Shown in pieces: positions 5,541-8,460 of a DNA stretch of 8,460 nucleotides. Below the pieces are notes generated by a model that worked only from the letters and a program-made list of their open reading frames with translations, ran no database searches and was not told where the DNA came from. Origin of the DNA: Rubrimonas sp036788415 (GTDB lineage Bacteria > Pseudomonadota > Alphaproteobacteria > Rhodobacterales > Rhodobacteraceae); assembly GCF_036788415.1 (NCBI RefSeq), contig NZ_DAIQNN010000103.1:1-8460 (forward strand), given 5' to 3'. The first letter of the stretch is position 1. The number at the start of each line of letters is the position of its first letter. A program made the position numbers and the translations under genes.

Positions 5541-6136
5541 GGGGCGGTCTGCGCGCGCCGCGCCTCGAACTCGGCGATGGCGTCGGCCTTCTCCAGCGTC
5601 AGGCCGATGTCGTCGAGCCCCTCCATCAGGCAGCGCTTGCGGAACGGGTCCACTTCGAAGGCGATGCAGCCGCCGTCGGGGCCCGTGATGGTCTGGCTTT
5701 CGAGATCGACGGTGAGGATCGCGTTGGCGCCGCGCTCGGCGTCGTCCATCAGCTTGTCGACTTCCTCCTGCGGCAGCACGATCGGCAGGATGCCGTTCTT
5801 GAAGCAGTTGTTGTAGAAGATGTCGGCGAAGCTCGGCGCGATCACGCATCGGATGCCGAAGTCGAGCAGCGCCCAGGGCGCGTGCTCGCGCGACGAGCCG
5901 CAGCCGAAATTGTCGCCCGCGACGAGGACCTTCGCGTCGCGGTAGGCCGGCTTGTTCAGCACGAAGTCGGGCTTCTCCGACCCGTCCTGATCGTAGCGCA
6001 TCTCGTCGAACAGGTTCACGCCGAGGCCAGTGCGCTTGATCGTCTTCAGGAACTGCTTGGGGATGATCATGTCGGTGTCGACGTTGATCAGCGGCAGCGG
6101 CGCCGCGACCCCGGTGAGCGTGACGAACTTCTCCAT
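5522..6136 (-). CDS. leuD: 3-isopropylmalate dehydratase small subunit LeuD
   Basis: LeuD pairs with the iron-sulphur LeuC subunit to isomerise 2-isopropylmalate to 3-isopropylmalate in leucine synthesis (cytoplasm). The 204-residue product is of standard length and starts MEKFVTLTGVAAPLPLINVD. It has the swivel-domain signatures DTDMIIPKQFLK (20-31), GDNFGCGSSREHAPWAL (74-90) and FADIFYNNCFKNGILPI (103-119). The start ATG at 6136 is supported by GGAGG (6145-6149 on the other strand) 8 nt upstream. The frame remains open much further upstream, but that part is an antisense shadow of the transporter gene. leuC is not upstream of it in this window, so leuD is transcribed from its own promoter in the divergent region, with the EEP gene downstream. 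Confidence 0.97.
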   Translation of the reverse strand: MEKFVTLTGVAAPLPLINVDTDMIIPKQFLKTIKRTGLGVNLFDEMRYDQDGSEKPDFVLNKPAYRDAKVLVAGDNFGCGSSREHAPWALLDFGIRCVIAPSFADIFYNNCFKNGILPIVLPQEEVDKLMDDAERGANAILTVDLESQTITGPDGGCIAFEVDPFRKRCLMEGLDDIGLTLEKADAIAEFEARRAQTAPWLGAA

Positions 6137-6181
6137 GCGCGCGGCCTCCGGCTGCGGGGGCGACCCCCCGATGAGCGCTCT

Positions 6182-6210
6182 CTTTAAGGCCGCGCGCGCG
6201 CCGCTGGCAA
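6182..6210 (-). promoter_or_regulatory. Possible sigma70-type promoter for leuD
   Basis: Reading the minus strand, TTGCCA (6210-6205, 5 of 6 to TTGACA) is followed after 17 bp by TTAAAG (6187-6182, 3 of 6 to TATAAT). This would start transcription near 6175 and give a leader of about 40 nt containing the GGAGG RBS. It is the only AT-containing stretch in the otherwise nearly pure GC divergent region. The -10 match is weak. Confidence 0.35.
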
Positions 6211-6221
6211 GCGCGCGCGGC
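6189..6221. repeat. 11-bp perfect inverted repeat in the leuD/MFS divergent region
   Basis: The arms are GCCGCGCGCGC (6189-6199) and GCGCGCGCGGC (6211-6221), with an 11-nt spacer that holds the TTGCCA/TGGCAA hexamer. The arms are alternating CG, so they could form a stable stem, a cruciform or left-handed DNA; alternatively this could be an operator for a dimeric regulator. The position between two divergent start codons, flanking a putative -35 box, favours regulation, but in GC-rich DNA such repeats also arise by chance. Confidence 0.55.
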
Positions 6222-6238
6222 GCGGCGTATGACGCGCC

Positions 6239-7462
6239 ATGATCCCGCGCAGCTTTCTCGCCGAGAACGCCCGCTGGCTCGCGGCGGGGGCGGCGCTCAC
6301 CTTCGCCTCGAGCTTCGGCCAGACCTTCTTCATCGCGCTGTTCGGGGCCGAACTGCGCGCAGAATTCGGCTTGAGCCATGGCGGCTGGGGGGCGGTCTAC
6401 ACGGCCGGCACAGTCGGTTCGGCGGCGCTGCTGACCGTCGCGGGCGCGCTGTCGGACCGCTTCCGCGCCCGCGCGCTGGCGGCGGCGGTACTCGCCGCCT
6501 ATGCCGGCGTCTGTCTGGGGATGACGCAGGTTTCGGGTCCGGTGGGGCTGGCGTTGGTCGTGTTCGGGCTGCGCTTCTGCGGGCAGGGCATGATGAGCAA
6601 CATCGCGCTGACGGCGATGGCCCGCTGGTTCAGCGCGCAGCGGGGGCGGGCCGTCGCCATCGTGGCGCTGGGCTTCTCGGTCGGCGAGGCGGCGCTGCCG
6701 GCGGCGACCGTCGCGCTGATGGGCGTTGCGCCGTGGCGGGCGGCGTGGGTCGCGGCGGCGGCGTTCCTGCTCGCGCTGATCCCGGCGATGTTCTGGCTGC
6801 TCGCGCGCGAGCGCACGCCGCGCCAGCTCGCCGAGGAAAGCAGCGTGCTCGGCATGGACGCGCGGCACTGGACGCGCGAACAGGCGCTCGGCGAGCGCGC
6901 TTTCTGGGCGGTGAGCCTCGGCGTGCTGGCGCCGCCTTTCGTCAACACCGCGCTGTTCTTCCACCAGACGACGCTGGCGGAGACCAAGGGCTGGAGCCTC
7001 GGCCAGATCGCCGCCGCCTTCCCGCTCTACTCGGCGCTGACCATCGGGGCGAGCTTCGCGGCGGCGGCGGCGGTGGACCGATACGGCGCGCGCCGGCTGC
7101 TGCCGCTCTACCAGATCCCAATGGCCTGCGCGGCGCTCGCGCTGTCGCTGGGCGACGCCGTCTGGGTGGTGTGGCTCGTCTTCGCGCTGGTGGGGCTGAC
7201 GCAGGGGGCGGCGGTGGCGCTGCTCGGCGCGATCTGGCCGGAGCTGTTCGGCACGCGCCACATCGGCGCGATCCGGGGCGTCGCGGTGTCGGCGATGGTG
7301 TTCGCCACCGCCGCCGGGCCGGGGATCACCGGCGGGCTGATCGACCTCGGCGTGCGGCTCGAGACGCAGTTCCTCGGGATGGGCGCGCTCAGCCTCGCGG
7401 TGTGCGCGCTGTTCGGGCTGCTGTCGCCCCGGCTCGGACGGCGCCTGCCGGCCCGCGCTTGA
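6239..7462 (+). CDS. Major facilitator superfamily (MFS) transporter
   Basis: The 407-residue polytopic membrane protein is of typical 12-helix MFS length. Hydrophobic segments are visible at about 13-35, 50-70, 79-97, 101-123, 136-160, 165-189, 221-243, 257-279, 288-305, 307-331, 346-369 and 377-396, with a longer cytoplasmic loop at about 190-220. The loop after helix 2 has motif A (GALSDRFRAR, 69-78), and its weaker counterpart AVDRYGARR (278-286) is in the second half. MARWFSAQRGRAVAIVALGF (127-146) is typical of the MFS_1 group. The substrate cannot be assigned; its place between leuD and leuB is suggestive of a metabolite or amino-acid role but proves nothing. The start is the first possible one (an in-frame TGA lies at 6230-6232). 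No RBS is visible upstream, which is unusual here and may mean a leaderless mRNA. Confidence 0.93.
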   Translation: MIPRSFLAENARWLAAGAALTFASSFGQTFFIALFGAELRAEFGLSHGGWGAVYTAGTVGSAALLTVAGALSDRFRARALAAAVLAAYAGVCLGMTQVSGPVGLALVVFGLRFCGQGMMSNIALTAMARWFSAQRGRAVAIVALGFSVGEAALPAATVALMGVAPWRAAWVAAAAFLLALIPAMFWLLARERTPRQLAEESSVLGMDARHWTREQALGERAFWAVSLGVLAPPFVNTALFFHQTTLAETKGWSLGQIAAAFPLYSALTIGASFAAAAAVDRYGARRLLPLYQIPMACAALALSLGDAVWVVWLVFALVGLTQGAAVALLGAIWPELFGTRHIGAIRGVAVSAMVFATAAGPGITGGLIDLGVRLETQFLGMGALSLAVCALFGLLSPRLGRRLPARA

Positions 7463-7487
7463 CGCGCCTTTCGCGCTGGTCTTTACC
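7459..7487 (+). promoter_or_regulatory. Possible sigma70-type promoter for leuB
   Basis: TTGACG (7459-7464, 5 of 6 to the -35 consensus) overlaps the stop codon of the MFS gene. After 17 bp comes TTTACC (7482-7487, 3 of 6 to the -10 consensus). Transcription would start near 7494, giving a leader of about 24 nt with the RBS. It would let leuB be expressed independently of the transporter. No leader peptide or attenuator fits in the 55-bp gap. Confidence 0.38.
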
Positions 7488-7504
7488 TCGCGCGCCTTTC
7501 CACC

Positions 7505-7508
7505 GGAG
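7505..7508 (+). promoter_or_regulatory. Ribosome binding site for leuB
   Basis: GGAG lies 9 nt before the ATG at 7518, deciding the leuB start. Confidence 0.65.
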
Positions 7509-7517
7509 ACCTGCGCC

Positions 7518-8460
7518 ATGTCCGACCGCTCCCTGCTCATCCTCGCCGGCGACGGCATCGGCCCGGAAGTCATGGGCGAAGTGCGCCGGGTGATCGACTG
7601 GTTCGGGTCGCGCGGGGTCGCCTTCTCGGTCGAGGAGGACCTGGTCGGCGGCGCCGCCTACGACGTCCACGGCAAGCCGCTCGCGGACGCCACCATGGCG
7701 CGTGCGCAGGAGGTCGACGCCGTGCTGCTCGGCGCCGTGGGCGGGCCGAAATACGACGCGCTCGACTTCTCGGTGAAGCCCGAGCGCGGGCTGCTGCGGC
7801 TGCGCAAGGAGATGGACCTGTTCGCCAATCTCCGCCCCGCCCAGTGTTTCGAGGCGCTGGCGGACGCCTCCAGCCTCAAGCGCGAGGTGATCGCCGGGCT
7901 CGACATCATGATCGTGCGCGAGCTGACCTCGGGGGTCTATTTCGGCGAGCCCCGCGGCGTGAGCGTCGAGAACGGCGTGCGCGTCGGCGTGAACACCCAA
8001 CGCTACACCGAGGACGAGATCGCCCGCGTCGCCCGTGCGGCCTTCGACCTCGCGATGAAGCGCAACCGCAAGCTCTGCTCGATGGAGAAGGCGAACGTCA
8101 TGGAATCGGGGATTCTGTGGCGCGACGTGGTGAGCGAGGTGGGCCGCGACTATCCCGACGTCGAACTCTCGCACATGTACGCCGACGCCGGCGCGATGCA
8201 GCTGGTGCGCTGGCCCAAGCAGTTCGACGTGATCGTGACCGACAACCTGTTCGGCGACATCCTGTCCGACATCGCCGCGATGCTGACCGGGTCGCTGGGC
8301 ATGCTGCCCTCGGCTTCGCTCGGCGCGCCGATGGCCAATGGTCGGCCCAAGGCGCTCTACGAGCCGGTCCACGGCAGCGCGCCCGACATCGCGGGGCAGG
8401 GGCTCGCCAACCCGATCGCCTGCATCCTCAGCTTCGCGATGGCGCTGCGCTATTCCTTCG
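7518..8460 (+). CDS. leuB: 3-isopropylmalate dehydrogenase LeuB (3' end outside window)
   Basis: LeuB oxidatively decarboxylates 3-isopropylmalate with NAD+ to 2-oxoisocaproate, the step after LeuCD. The frame is open to the right edge: 314 residues of an expected about 360-370. Substrate-binding residues match the Thermus enzyme in order: Arg96 and Arg106 (LLRLRKEMDLFANLRPA), Arg134 and Tyr141 (RELTSGVYFGEP), Lys191 (MEKANVMESG), and metal ligands Asp223 (YADAGAMQLV), Asp247 and Asp251 (NLFGDILSD). The N-terminal GDGIGPE is at 11-17. GSAPDIAGQGLANP at 286-299 carries the Asp-Ile pair expected for NAD+ rather than NADP+. The ATG at 7518 has an RBS. The gene lies 55 bp after the MFS stop on the same strand, and read-through from the transporter is possible. 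Confidence 0.97.
   Translation, partial: MSDRSLLILAGDGIGPEVMGEVRRVIDWFGSRGVAFSVEEDLVGGAAYDVHGKPLADATMARAQEVDAVLLGAVGGPKYDALDFSVKPERGLLRLRKEMDLFANLRPAQCFEALADASSLKREVIAGLDIMIVRELTSGVYFGEPRGVSVENGVRVGVNTQRYTEDEIARVARAAFDLAMKRNRKLCSMEKANVMESGILWRDVVSEVGRDYPDVELSHMYADAGAMQLVRWPKQFDVIVTDNLFGDILSDIAAMLTGSLGMLPSASLGAPMANGRPKALYEPVHGSAPDIAGQGLANPIACILSFAMALRYSF

Noticed and set aside
4260..5816. 518-residue plus-strand open frame opposite the EEP gene and leuD
   Set aside because: It is the complement of genes with clear family motifs. The translation has no recognisable domain and no RBS; stop codons are simply rare in GC-rich antisense frames.
6137..7573. Upstream extension of the leuD frame on the minus strand (to 683 residues)
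   Set aside because: It is antisense to the MFS gene, low complexity (Arg, Gln, His), and LeuD homology plus a good RBS place the start at 6136.
7389..8372. 327-residue minus-strand open frame opposite leuB
   Set aside because: It is a shadow of leuB with His/Asp/Ala-rich composition and no family signature.

Overview
This is GC-rich DNA with strong G/C preference at third codon positions and very tight gene packing. Two things suggest an alphaproteobacterium, most likely Rhodobacterales-like: the gene order cheA-cheW-cheR-cheB-cheY-cheD followed by a small orphan gene, and a leuD / secreted phosphatase-like gene / leuB neighbourhood. The taxon is an inference from gene order and composition; no rRNA or other marker gene is present.

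Left half (1-4375, all + strand): the 3' part of a chemotaxis operon. It holds the C-terminal kinase and CheW-like domains of CheA (5' end outside the window), then CheW, CheR methyltransferase, a CheB methylesterase made only of the catalytic domain, a single-domain CheY-type receiver, CheD glutamine deamidase, and a 146-residue protein of no obvious family. Junctions range from an 11-nt gap to a 4-nt overlap. Three successive ones (cheR/cheB, cheB/cheY, cheY/cheD) are TGATG stop/start overlaps. Together these genes cover signalling (CheA, CheW, CheY) and receptor adaptation (CheR, CheB, CheD). The last small gene carries a DxxxQ helix motif and an acidic-hydrophobic C-terminal tail. Both recall CheZ, and the position recalls the CheD-adjacent CheT of Sinorhizobium meliloti, so it is the best candidate for an undescribed signal-termination or adaptation factor.

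Middle (4389-6136, - strand): leuD (isopropylmalate isomerase small subunit), overlapping at its 3' end a signal-peptide-bearing endonuclease/exonuclease/phosphatase-family protein that most likely starts at TTG. This unit converges on the che operon with only 13 bp between stop codons and no obvious terminator.

Right (6137-8460): a 102-bp divergent intergenic region with an 11-bp perfect GC inverted repeat and possible back-to-back promoters. An MFS transporter (+) follows, then a 55-bp gap with a plausible promoter and RBS, then leuB (isopropylmalate dehydrogenase, +), which runs off the right edge. leuD and leuB act in consecutive steps of leucine synthesis but are on opposite strands with the transporter between them. 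There is no gene-free stretch over 300 bp, and I saw no RNA gene, CRISPR array or mobile element.
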